45,068 nt of DNA from an uncultured Roseiflexus sp. (GTDB taxonomy: Bacteria; Chloroflexota; Chloroflexia; Chloroflexales; Roseiflexaceae). Position numbers and translations under genes: made by a program. Positions 15,318 through 24,166 of this stretch are shown here, in pieces; position 1 is the stretch's first letter; the number at the start of each line of letters is the position of its first letter. The stretch covers positions 1 to 45,068 of the forward strand of contig CALGYB010000107.1 in assembly GCA_937935075.1 (NCBI GenBank). The letters run 5' to 3'. The notes under the pieces are model-generated. The model did not search any database and was not told the origin of the DNA. It saw only the letters and a program-made list of their open reading frames with translations.

Positions 15318-17327
15318 TTGAATACCTTTGCACGATATGGCACAGCATTGTCGGTTTTTCTCTTGATGGCATCGATGTGGTTCACTGCGTCTCCCGCTCG
15401 CGCCGCCACTCCGACCGGCGTCTTTCAGCCCGGCGCGTGTATGTTCGATCTTCCTGCCGGCGCCATCGAAGGACGTGACCTGGAGTGCGGCTGGCTGGAG
15501 GTTCCCAAACGCCATGCCCAACCGGACGGTCCCACTATTCGTCTGGCGGTTGCGATTGTCAGATCGCGCGCCGACGACCGCAAACCCGACCCGCTGGTGA
15601 TGTTGCAGGGTGGTCCGGGTGGTTCGACGATCGACACCTACACCCAGATCCTCTTCGGTCCGGGCAGCCGTCTGCGCGACCTGCTCGACCGCGACATTGT
15701 GCTGTTCGATCAGCGCGGCACGCTTTACTCCGAACCGTCGCTCGTCTGCCAGGAGCAGTTGGAACTGGTCGAGCGCACGATTGAGCAGCGATTGACCTAC
15801 GAAGAGTCAGATCGGCTGTCGCTCGAAGCGACAACTGCGTGTCGTCGGCGTCTGGCTGATGAAGGGATTGACCTTTCCGCTTTCAACAGTATCGAGAACG
15901 CTGCCGATGTCGCAGCGCTGGCGCGCGCGTTGGGGTACGAGCAGATCAATCTGTACGGCGTCTCCTATGGCACATTGCTGGCGCAACACGTCATGCGCGA
16001 CCATCCCGACGTTCTGCGCAGTGTGACGCTCGATGCAGTGGTTCCGACCAGCGTCAATTATCTGCTCGAGGTTCCTCGCTCCCAGGATCGCGCATACACG
16101 GAATTGTTCAATGCCTGCGCTGCCGACGCCGGGTGTCGCGCCGCCTACCCGAACCTGGAGCAATCGCTGGTGACTGCGATCGAACGACTTAACCGCGAAC
16201 CGGCGCGCGTGCCGATAACCGACACCAAAACCGGCAAAACGTACAACGCCGTCCTTGATGGCGACAGTTTCGCCAGTGTCGTGTTCCAGATCATGTACTC
16301 ATCGAGTTTCATCCCGGCAGTCCCGCGGATTATCGATGACGCGACGCGCAACGATTTCCGTGTGCTGGGGCAGGTGCTGCCGATCATCGTTTTCGACCGC
16401 ACGTTTAGCCTGGGGATGCACTATGCAGTGATCTGCGCCGAGGATGCCGACTTTTCACCCGAAGACGCGCGGCTGGAAGGGGTGCGTCCATTTATTGCAC
16501 TCGATGGACGGCGCAGCCTCGAAGGCTATCTGGAACGCTGCAATGTCTGGCAGGTCGATCAACTCGATCCGCTTGTCGATGAGCCGGTGTCCGGCGACAT
16601 CCCGACACTCGTGCTCTCTGGCAAGTTCGACCCGATTACGCCGCCGGAGTTTGGTGATGTTGTGGCGCGCACCTTGAGCCGGGCGTATGTCTACACCTTT
16701 CCCGATACAGGGCATGGCGCCGTCGGATCAAGCGCCTGCGCCGACGCCATGCTGAAGGCGTTTCTCGATAATCCATCACAGCCGCCGGACTCTTCCTGCA
16801 TCGCTGAGAGCGCAGGTCCACGCTTTATCTCGCCGGAAACGGTCATTTTCACGCCGGTGACGTTTGCACTGGTGACACTCGACGCCGCCGGGCTGGCGCC
16901 GCTCGGCGCCTTCGTCGGCGCGCTGCTCCTGTTGCTCTCGGCGTGGATCGTCTGGCCCCTCGGCTGGTTGTTCCGCCTGATCACCGGCGGAAAAGCGCCG
17001 GAACCGTCCGTCGGCGCCGCCATTGCGCGCTGGCTGGTCGTGCTGGCGGGAGCAATGGGGGCGGTATTCGTCGGTATCACGCTCACCGCCATCGTGCAAA
17101 TGGCAGTCGCCAATGATGCAACGATCTTCTACGGACTGCCGCGTTCTACGATGCTGGTCGCAACAATCTGGGGCATACCCGCGCTGGCGCTGGCGATTGT
17201 CGTCTGCGTGGCGCTCTCCTGGGCGCGCGGGTGGTGGTCGGGCATCGGGCGCGTTTATTATGCCCTGCTTGCGCTCTTTGCCATCGGGTGCGCAGCGGCG
17301 CTGGCATGGATGGGGGTGTATGGATAG
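15318..17327 (+). CDS. Secreted alpha/beta hydrolase (TAP-like) with C-terminal membrane domain
   Basis: A 669-aa protein. A signal peptide (to about residue 29, ASPARA) precedes an alpha/beta hydrolase of the proline-iminopeptidase/tripeptidyl-peptidase type: oxyanion GGPGGS, nucleophile GVSYGT (Ser about 216), GKFDPITPP for the acid, GHGAVG for His, and a TAP-like C-terminal subdomain. After about residue 510 come four hydrophobic helices (LGAFVGALLLLLSAWIVWP onward), so the enzyme is tethered at the outer face of the membrane. An ATG at 15300 exists, but GGAGAAGGAG (15302-15311) sits 6 bases before TTG 15318, which gives a cleaner signal peptide, so I chose TTG. The role is probably peptide scavenging. 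Confidence 0.83.
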   Translation: MNTFARYGTALSVFLLMASMWFTASPARAATPTGVFQPGACMFDLPAGAIEGRDLECGWLEVPKRHAQPDGPTIRLAVAIVRSRADDRKPDPLVMLQGGPGGSTIDTYTQILFGPGSRLRDLLDRDIVLFDQRGTLYSEPSLVCQEQLELVERTIEQRLTYEESDRLSLEATTACRRRLADEGIDLSAFNSIENAADVAALARALGYEQINLYGVSYGTLLAQHVMRDHPDVLRSVTLDAVVPTSVNYLLEVPRSQDRAYTELFNACAADAGCRAAYPNLEQSLVTAIERLNREPARVPITDTKTGKTYNAVLDGDSFASVVFQIMYSSSFIPAVPRIIDDATRNDFRVLGQVLPIIVFDRTFSLGMHYAVICAEDADFSPEDARLEGVRPFIALDGRRSLEGYLERCNVWQVDQLDPLVDEPVSGDIPTLVLSGKFDPITPPEFGDVVARTLSRAYVYTFPDTGHGAVGSSACADAMLKAFLDNPSQPPDSSCIAESAGPRFISPETVIFTPVTFALVTLDAAGLAPLGAFVGALLLLLSAWIVWPLGWLFRLITGGKAPEPSVGAAIARWLVVLAGAMGAVFVGITLTAIVQMAVANDATIFYGLPRSTMLVATIWGIPALALAIVVCVALSWARGWWSGIGRVYYALLALFAIGCAAALAWMGVYG

Positions 17328-17340
17328 AACCCGAAGAGTC

Positions 17341-17466
17341 TCCGCTCAGTTTCTCGTTTCCGGTTGGCGGTGCGCTCGATGGCCGGTAACGACCATCGCA
17401 CGGTCGCCGGTCTGTTGCGGCATACGATGCGACACGCCTCACCGTGCGCGAAGTGCGGGCGTCTGA
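17341..17466 (+). pseudogene. Fragment of an FtsX/MacB-type permease C-terminus
   Basis: About 126 bp match the last ~137 bp of the intact permease gene (26413-26551): CCGCTCAGTTTCTCGTT, GGTGCGCTC, GTAACGA and CGCCTCACCGTGCGCGAAG are shared in order. In one frame it still reads [13 protein letters not shown], against [13 protein letters not shown] in the intact gene, but indels and a stop break it. It is a short decayed paralogue end between the hydrolase and the M20 gene. Confidence 0.75.
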
Positions 17467-17467
17467 G

Positions 17468-18871
17468 TCAGGAGAATGCGGCAAGCATTGGCAGATAATG
17501 GGCAATCATCTCGCTCCCCCGGAAGAAACAGGAGAGGTTGAGTTTTTCGTTCGGCGCGTGCATATTGTCGTCGGGCAGGCCGAAACCGGTAATTACCAGC
17601 GGCGCACCCAGGGCTTCCTGAAAATCGGCAGCAATTGGCAGTGTTCCGCCGCCGATCATGCAGGCAGCGGGTGCGCCGAACGCCTGTTCAAACGCCTGTG
17701 ACGCCGCCTGAACCGCTGCTGCGCGGTAATCGACGAGCACCGGACGCGATGCGCTCAGGACGCGCACATTGAGCGATACGGTCGGCGGCGCCTGATGGTG
17801 CAGAAAGTCGGTAACGCGCTGCGCAATATCCTGCGGGTCCTGATAAGGGACGAGCCGCATGGAGAGTTTTGCCGTCGCCTGCGCCGGAATGACGGTTTTC
17901 TTCCCCGGACCGGTAAATCCGCCGCTGATGCCATGAATGTCCAGCGTGGGTCGGATAGTGGCGCGCTCGATGGCGGAAAAGCCCGCCTCTCCCGCCAGTG
18001 CAGGCGCGCCGGTCATTGCCAGCAGAACGGCGTCGCTGAGCGGCAATGATGCCATCAGGCGTCGCTCAGCGTCATCCATTGCACGCACCCGGTCGTAGAA
18101 GCCAGGAACCTTCACCCGGCGCGTCTCGCCATCCTGTAATGATGCGAGCAACCGGACAAGAACGTTGAACGGATTCTCTACTGCGCCGCCAAACGTTCCT
18201 GAGTGCAGATCGCTTGCCGGTCCGCGCACTGTGATCTCCAGGTAACAGTTTCCCCGCGTTCCGTAAAGAATGAGCGGATGCTGCGGCGTCAGCATCGACG
18301 AATCGACCATCAACACGGCGTCGCATCGCAGACGATCCGCTTCGCTGTGGACAAAATGCCGCAATCCGACGCTCGATGTCTCCTCTTCCCCTTCGACGAT
18401 CAGCCTGACGTTGATCGGCAGCCGTCCTGTGGCGTGCAGCCAGGCTTCCAGCGCCGCAACTGCCGCCATGACCTGCCCTTTGTCGTCGGAGGCGCCGCGT
18501 GCGTAGAGGTTGCCATTGCTGGCAGTGGGTGCAAACGGAGGTGTGTGCCAGGCATCTACCGGATCGGCGGGCTGGACGTCGTAATGCCCGTAGATGAGGA
18601 GTGTCGGTGCAGTTGGTCCGGCATCCAGCCATTCGCTGAAGACGATGGGATGCCCGGATGTCGGAATGATCTCAGTGTGGCTCATGCCGGCGCCCCGCAG
18701 GCGGTCGGCCAGCCAGCGTGCAGCCATCGCCATATCCGCTGTGTGCGCCGGGTCCATGCTGATGCTGGGGATGGCAAGAAACTCGCACAACTCTGCCAGA
18801 TGCGCATGCTGGCGATCACGCAGATGCGCAATGACTGTCGTTGACATCTTTGATCCGGCTAAACCAGGCAT
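17468..18871 (-). CDS. M20-family metallopeptidase (dipeptidase type)
   Basis: A 467-aa cytoplasmic zinc peptidase of the M20 group that cleaves dipeptides or N-acyl amino acids. Metal ligands appear as YGHYDVQP (first His/Asp), GASDDKGQ (bridging Asp), EGEEETSS (catalytic Glu and ligand) and a late Asp/His. The dimerisation lid is inserted at about 200-320 (HGISGGFTGPGKKTVIPAQA). ATG at 18871 follows GAAGGAG at 6 bases. It is 12 bp downstream of the ThDP gene and last in the operon starting with the TetR gene. Confidence 0.92.
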   Translation of the reverse strand: MPGLAGSKMSTTVIAHLRDRQHAHLAELCEFLAIPSISMDPAHTADMAMAARWLADRLRGAGMSHTEIIPTSGHPIVFSEWLDAGPTAPTLLIYGHYDVQPADPVDAWHTPPFAPTASNGNLYARGASDDKGQVMAAVAALEAWLHATGRLPINVRLIVEGEEETSSVGLRHFVHSEADRLRCDAVLMVDSSMLTPQHPLILYGTRGNCYLEITVRGPASDLHSGTFGGAVENPFNVLVRLLASLQDGETRRVKVPGFYDRVRAMDDAERRLMASLPLSDAVLLAMTGAPALAGEAGFSAIERATIRPTLDIHGISGGFTGPGKKTVIPAQATAKLSMRLVPYQDPQDIAQRVTDFLHHQAPPTVSLNVRVLSASRPVLVDYRAAAVQAASQAFEQAFGAPAACMIGGGTLPIAADFQEALGAPLVITGFGLPDDNMHAPNEKLNLSCFFRGSEMIAHYLPMLAAFS

Positions 18872-18882
18872 CGCGTTCTCCT

Positions 18883-20214
18883 TCACTCGACAATCCACGG
18901 CAGTCCCGTTACCGCAGCGCTGCGCTGTTCCGGGTCGGTGCGCACGTCAATGATCGCCGGCAATCCTGAATCGAACGCGCGCCGGATCGCCGGCGCAACG
19001 TCTTCCGGTCGTTCGACATGCTCGCCGTAGCCGCCGAGCGCTCGCGCCAGCTCGTCGTAGCGCGTCGGTCCCAGGTTCGTGCCGATCACGGCGGCGTCAC
19101 CCCAGCGTCGCCGCTGACCATCGCGCGTCTCGCCCCAGCCGGCGTCATTGGCGATCACCACAACAATCGGCAGACGATGCCGCACGGCGGTGTCGAATTC
19201 CATGCCGCACAGTCCAAACGCGCCGTCCCCCATAATTGCCACGACCGGAGTGTTTGGGTGCGCCAGTTGTGCAGCGATTGCGAATCCCAACCCCACGCCG
19301 ATGTGCCCGGTGCTGCCGACCCACGTCACGCCGCCAGGGATGCAGGCGTCGAGATACTGAATGGCGAACGCTGCACTGTACCCGCCATCCACAACCTTGA
19401 TCGCTTCGCGTGGCAGACACTCCGCCAGCGCCTGCATCAACTGGATTGAGTGCATCGGTCGTGCAGGATCGCGCGCCGCCAGATCGGCGGCGGTCTCTGC
19501 GCGCATGGCGGCGATGCTGCCGTGCGCCCGTGCGGGCCATTCCGTCTCCATCGCCCAACTGCCGCCCCCGGCGACCAGTTCGTTCAGTTGACGCAGCACC
19601 TGTGCTGCATCGCCAACGATGCCGACATTAATCGGGCGTGTCTTGCCGATGCTTTCAGGATGAATGTCCACCTGCACCACCGGCGCATCCATAGCGAAAA
19701 GTGGAAAGCGCCCATAGCCAATCGTCCAATCCAGGCGCGTTCCGATTACCAGAAAGGCGTCCGCCATGGATGCCGGAGCAGGATAGAACCCCGCCGAGAG
19801 TGGATGATCATCGGGAATGATGCCGCGCGCCAGGTTGCGACTCAAGACCGGCATACCGGTCGCCTCGACAAAACGGCGCAGTTCCTCTTCGCCATGCGCC
19901 CACCAGACGCCGCTGCCGACAACCAGGAGCGGTCGTCGCGCCTTTCGGAGGATGTCGAGCGCCTGCCGCACCAGCGCCAGGTCGCCTGGCGGTCCCACTG
20001 TCACCCGGTAGTTCTGCGGAAAGGTGATGGCATCTTCATCATAACCTTCGAGCAGCGTTCCGCTGGCTTCGCCCCAATACCCTGTCTGGTAGCGCCACAG
20101 GCCGGGATCGATCCAGTAGAGTTTCGGTGATTTCACCAGGCGCTTGCCAGGACTCTCGAAATAAGGCGGGAGCATAAAGACCTGACACGATAGTTGCAGG
20201 TAGTTCAGGATCAA
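18883..20214 (-). pseudogene. Chimera: DUF4143 ATPase tail joined to a ThDP enzyme lacking its PYR domain
   Basis: One open frame of 443 aa from two sources. Residues 1-58 (LPPYFESPGKRLVKSPKLYW, then IDPGLW) look like the DUF4143 region of an AAA ATPase. From about residue 59 it is a thiamine-diphosphate enzyme of the acetolactate-synthase/oxalyl-CoA-decarboxylase type: middle domain, then PP domain with GDGAFGLCGMEFDTAVRHRLP and the ND in place of NN. Such enzymes are about 550 aa; the N-terminal PYR domain with the catalytic Glu is absent. The frame opens at a TTG overlapping the stop of the upstream PLP gene (TTGA). Translation may still occur by coupling, but decarboxylase activity is unlikely unless another PYR subunit is supplied. 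Confidence 0.75.
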
Positions 20215-21635
20215 TACAGTTGGTTGAAGAAGTCAATCAACACCTCATTCGCCGCTGCATCCGGCAGGGTATCGAGCACCTCGTTGATCAGCGCCATCTC
20301 TTGCGGCAATGCGCCCGGCTGCAACCCGACCGCTGCCAGCAGTCCCTCGACGACGGCTGGTGATCGATCCTGCACGAGCGCCTCAACCATCGAACGCACC
20401 AGCGCCGGATCAATCGGCGGCATCTGCCGCACCTCTTCGACGCTTGCGGCGATGTCGGCAAGCAACGCATCGACATTGTGCGCCACGCCATAGGTGACCG
20501 AGACGTGCAGATTGCGCGGCGAGCGCAGCGTCGAGAACTGCGGCTGAAGATACCACCCGCGGCGGCGTAGCGCATCCGCCAGTTGAAAGACATTGATCGC
20601 GTTCGAGGCGAAAGAAAACATGCTCATCGCCGGATGTCCCAGCACATACAGACTGTCAATCGCATTGATGCCCGCTATCAACCGCTCCGTCGCAGCCTGC
20701 ACGGTCGCTGCCATCTCCTGGTATCCCGTCGCTCCCAGATAGTGCAGGATCGCCCACGCGCCCGCGATCGGTCCTGCCGAACGTGAACTGAGGGCTGTAG
20801 GATTGATGATGGTGTAGGCGGTCGTGTCGGTCGAGGCAAAAATCTGATGTCGCCGCAGGCTGCGGTCGCGGTAGAGCACAACCGAAGCGCCTTTTGCTGA
20901 ATACCCGTATTTGTGCAGATCAACTGAGATCGATGTAACACCGGGAACACTGAAGTCAAACGGCGGGATCGCTCGACCGGCGGCGCGCAGGAAGGGGAGA
21001 TACATCCCGCCGACGCATGCATCGACGTGGCAAAGCAACTCGTGCTCCTGCGCCAGCGCCGCGATGACAGGCACAGGATCGATCACGCCCTGCGAGTAGC
21101 ACGGCGCCGACGCAACCAGCAGAATGGTATTTTCGGTGATTGCCGCGCGCATTGCTGCAATATCCGCCTCGAACGTCGCCGGGTCGAACTCGACGACCAC
21201 CGGTTTGACGCCGAGGTAGTGCCCTGCCTTGTGAAAGGCAGCGTGCGCAGTACGTGCCAGAACCATTTCTGGCTGCGCGATCTGCGGTCGGTGCGCCCGC
21301 GCCCAATCGCGCGCCGTCTTAACTGCGAGCAGAATGCTCTCTGTGCCGCCGCTTGTCACGTTGCCCGCCACATGCTCATCGCCTTGCAGCAACCCGGCGA
21401 CCATGCGCACAACATCGCTCTCCAGTTGCGCCACGCTTGGAAAGGTCGTCGGGTCCAGACAGTTTTCACTGAGATAGAGCACATACGCATCATTGACCAC
21501 CGTAGCAGTGGTGGCATCCGGCTGATAGACATACGCAAAGACCCGACCGGATCGCCAGTCCATATCGTATGCCTTGAAACTGCGCAACATCGCCATAATT
21601 TCGTCTGGCGTCCTGCCATCAGGTAGAATGTTCAC
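20211..21635 (-). CDS. PLP-dependent decarboxylase/lyase, sphingosine-1-phosphate lyase-like
   Basis: A 474-aa fold-type I PLP enzyme of the group II decarboxylase/DPL1 family. It has the phosphate-loop TSGGTESILLAVK, the HVDACVGGMYLPF aspartate segment and the Schiff-base lysine in SVDLHKYGYSAKG, which resembles eukaryotic S1P lyase (DTHKYGYxPKG) more than GadB. The GTG at 21635 overlaps the symporter stop by 4 bp (GTGA) and has GGAAAGGA upstream, so the two are translationally coupled. The open frame extends further upstream but inside the symporter gene. Substrate unknown; a phosphorylated amino alcohol or an amino acid are candidates. Confidence 0.88.
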   Translation of the reverse strand: MNILPDGRTPDEIMAMLRSFKAYDMDWRSGRVFAYVYQPDATTATVVNDAYVLYLSENCLDPTTFPSVAQLESDVVRMVAGLLQGDEHVAGNVTSGGTESILLAVKTARDWARAHRPQIAQPEMVLARTAHAAFHKAGHYLGVKPVVVEFDPATFEADIAAMRAAITENTILLVASAPCYSQGVIDPVPVIAALAQEHELLCHVDACVGGMYLPFLRAAGRAIPPFDFSVPGVTSISVDLHKYGYSAKGASVVLYRDRSLRRHQIFASTDTTAYTIINPTALSSRSAGPIAGAWAILHYLGATGYQEMAATVQAATERLIAGINAIDSLYVLGHPAMSMFSFASNAINVFQLADALRRRGWYLQPQFSTLRSPRNLHVSVTYGVAHNVDALLADIAASVEEVRQMPPIDPALVRSMVEALVQDRSPAVVEGLLAAVGLQPGALPQEMALINEVLDTLPDAAANEVLIDFFNQLY

Positions 21636-22969
21636 GAAGGCGTCCTTTCCAGAACCAGGTCGCGCCGGATGGCGCGCTCCAGCGGATATTTCCACATGCA
21701 CAAAGCAATGAGCAGCGCCGCGATAATCGGCGTGCCGCCGATCAGGAAGCGCACCCCCCACGCAGCGCTTACAGGTTGCACGTCGCTGCCCGCAATATAC
21801 CCCGACAGTGACAGCACCGAGGCGAAGAGCACCCCCTGCGCTGAAAATGCCAGTTTGGTGATGCCGCCGTTGATGCCGAAGAAGATCCCCTCGCGCCGGT
21901 AGCCGTGCCGTGTGGCATCATCGTCGATAACCTCCGAAATCAGCGGAAATGGCATGATCATCGAACCCGCCAGTCCAGGCACGACCAGCAGCGTGCCGAT
22001 CAATCCGGTGGAGAAATCATTCGCCAGGATCATCGCAATGAATCCGGGGATGAAACAGAAACTGGTGATGATCCACGCCCGCCGCGGCCCGATCCGTGCG
22101 ACCATCGGGCGCCAGATCAGGAGCATTGGGATGGTCAGCAGAATTGGGATGCCAAGCAGGATCGCCTCGGCATCGCCGCCGCTCAGTCGCACACCGAAGA
22201 CCTCGATCTGCCCCTGAATACCAAGTGCGTATTTGCGCCAGAAGGGAAGCATTGCCGCCAGCGCCAGCCAGATATATTCCTTGGCAATGTTGGCGCCGAT
22301 GAACCAGCGGAACGGACGACTGGAGAGCGCAATGCGCAGCGAGTCGATCAACCCGACGCGATCATCTTTGATCTTTGTGAGGTCTTCGCGGACGCCGGTC
22401 ATCGAGATCAGGTAGCCTATCGCCACCAATGCGCCCATTATGGCGCCCATCCAGACGTACCCAACCCCTTCTGCCAGGATTGGCGCAAGGATGAAGGAGA
22501 GGAGGAGCGCAATTGTCGCCAGCACTTCCCGCACGGCGGAAAGATCGATGCGCGCTTGCAGGTGCGGCGCCACTTCCGGGAAGAGTGCGTTGTAGGCGAT
22601 GATCGTCAGGCTGTAGAGGGTGTCGAAGATGAACAGGATGATCAGAAAGTAGGCGGCGAGTATCCATGGCGACTGCCCCGGCGGCGTCCAGAGAAAGAAG
22701 AACGAGAGGCCGAGCGGCACTGCTCCGAAGAGCACATATGGCACACGTCGCCCGATCGGTGTGCGCGTGCGGTCGGACAGTTGTCCCATAAGCGGGTCGT
22801 TGATCGCGTTCCACAAGCCGTAGATTGTCCAGATCACGCCCGCCGCAGCCGCATTCAACCCCAGCACATCGACATAGTAGAACTGAATGCGGTTCCCAAA
22901 CACCTGATAGGCGATCGTATTGGCGAAGTTGCCCATGGCGTAGGTGATGTAGCGGAACAGTCTGCCCAT
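21632..22969 (-). CDS. GPH-family (MFS) sugar/cation symporter
   Basis: A 445-aa protein with about 12 transmembrane helices. The N-terminal WNAINDPLMGQLSDRTRTPIGRRVPY is the signature of glycoside-pentoside-hexuronide:cation symporters (MelB/LacS group). ATG at 22969 follows AAGGAGG. It is second in the operon behind a TetR gene and coupled to a PLP lyase. The family mostly carries sugars, but the lyase neighbour suggests another small polar solute might be imported for cleavage (inference). Confidence 0.9.
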   Translation of the reverse strand: MGRLFRYITYAMGNFANTIAYQVFGNRIQFYYVDVLGLNAAAAGVIWTIYGLWNAINDPLMGQLSDRTRTPIGRRVPYVLFGAVPLGLSFFFLWTPPGQSPWILAAYFLIILFIFDTLYSLTIIAYNALFPEVAPHLQARIDLSAVREVLATIALLLSFILAPILAEGVGYVWMGAIMGALVAIGYLISMTGVREDLTKIKDDRVGLIDSLRIALSSRPFRWFIGANIAKEYIWLALAAMLPFWRKYALGIQGQIEVFGVRLSGGDAEAILLGIPILLTIPMLLIWRPMVARIGPRRAWIITSFCFIPGFIAMILANDFSTGLIGTLLVVPGLAGSMIMPFPLISEVIDDDATRHGYRREGIFFGINGGITKLAFSAQGVLFASVLSLSGYIAGSDVQPVSAAWGVRFLIGGTPIIAALLIALCMWKYPLERAIRRDLVLERTPS

Positions 22970-23137
22970 GCCTGCGTTCCTCCTTGAACCTGTTGATCGA
23001 TAACACCGGCGTTATAACCCGCGTATGCGTTTCTCGAACAGGTTGGCGCGAACACACCAGGATGCAAAGTTTGCGAGCAATTCAACCAACACCTCTTTGC
23101 GTCTTCGCGCTTGTGCGCCAGCCTGTCTAAAAATCTT

Positions 23138-23815
23138 TCAGGTTTTCTGACCGCCTGCGGAATCGTCCGGCAAGCCAAGCATACGCGCTGTGTAGGCATG
23201 CATGAAACGTCTGAATACCGCTACCTGTTCGGGAGTCGTCGGATCGACGCGCGCGCCGGCTGCGTCGAGAGGGCTGCCGGCAAAGTAGCCATAGAGCATC
23301 CAGACAAAACCGGTCAGGATGAGGCGCAGATCGACATCTGCCGACGCGATCGTCCTGGCTGCCTGCGCACGTTTCAGCAGCGCGAGCGCCATATCGTACA
23401 GCGGCAACGAAACTTCCGCCTCAAGCGCGACCGGCGACTCGTCTCGCTCCAACCAGCGACGCAACCATAGACGCGGTGTTTCCGGCTGTTCGAGGGTCAG
23501 ATCGACCAGTGCGTCAACCAGGGCGTTCAATCGTCTTCGAAGCGCATCGGGATCGGCGATGTCGTCGTCTGTCACGTGTTGCGTGTACACTGCGATGATC
23601 GCGCGCTCCCGCTCCGCCAGGCGCCGGAAGACGGCGCGGTAGAGTTCCGATTTGCTGCCGATATGGTAGTGGATCGTGGCAACATTCAGCCCAACCGCTG
23701 CCGCAAGCGTGCGCATCGAAAGGCCGTGGTAGCCGTGTTCGGCAAAGAGAGTGGCGGCAACGCTCAGAATGCGCTCGACGGCGCTGCCATCTGTTTCGTG
23801 CGACGCTGCATCCAT
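23138..23815 (-). CDS. TetR-family regulator
   Basis: A 225-aa repressor-type protein. The N-terminal helix-turn-helix spans about residues 12-58 (LFAEHGYHGLSMRTLAAAVG, then NVATIHYHIGSKSELYRAVF). The C-terminal ligand domain is helical and of the CecR/YbiH-like length. It heads the operon TetR-symporter-lyase-ThDP-M20. Its promoter (23938-23967) has an inverted repeat just downstream that fits autoregulation. ATG at 23815; no strong ribosome site is visible. Confidence 0.92.
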   Translation of the reverse strand: MDAASHETDGSAVERILSVAATLFAEHGYHGLSMRTLAAAVGLNVATIHYHIGSKSELYRAVFRRLAERERAIIAVYTQHVTDDDIADPDALRRRLNALVDALVDLTLEQPETPRLWLRRWLERDESPVALEAEVSLPLYDMALALLKRAQAARTIASADVDLRLILTGFVWMLYGYFAGSPLDAAGARVDPTTPEQVAVFRRFMHAYTARMLGLPDDSAGGQKT

Positions 23816-23912
23816 ACGGAGAAGTTTTTCGCTATGAAGACACCCTGCAACCTGTTGTGCGAATGCACAGCCAGGACGGAGAACAGGGATTGACGCCTGC
23901 TATAGATGGTCA

Positions 23913-23926
23913 ATCAAGCGTTTGAT
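23913..23926 (-). promoter_or_regulatory. Candidate TetR operator
   Basis: ATCAA-GCGT-TTGAT is a 14-bp inverted repeat centred about 18 bp downstream of the -10, a typical repressor position. Confidence 0.4.
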
Positions 23927-23937
23927 GGAATACGTAG

Positions 23938-23967
23938 AGTATATTCAACCCCGGTGACCTTTGTCAA
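23938..23967 (-). promoter_or_regulatory. Promoter of the TetR operon
   Basis: On the minus strand TTGACA (23967-23962), 18-bp spacer, TATACT (23943-23938). It leaves a leader of about 115 nt. The rest of the 350-bp divergent spacer up to 24166 shows nothing I can name. Confidence 0.7.
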
Positions 23968-24166
23968 GATGCAATACTCCAATCGGTCTGAGATCGTCTC
24001 GATCCGTGCGAATCTGCGTTCGATCACACGCTATGCTGGTGAGATCTCTGTGCGCTCGATAGCATACGGGCAAGCATGGGCGCTTAACCGCCGACTGCGA
24101 TAATGACGCAACCTTGAACGTCCTCTCTTCGTCTCACCAGCAGACGTGTGTTGAGGAGTTCCCCAT

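Noticed and set aside
19450-20130. Long plus-strand open frame inside the ThDP/DUF4143 region
   Set aside because: It is a shadow of the minus-strand gene; it has no ribosome site and its translation resembles no family.
23040-23137. Terminator or attenuator between the TetR and symporter genes
   Set aside because: The segment holds a degraded ACACAAAG-type repeat and no convincing stem with a T-run.
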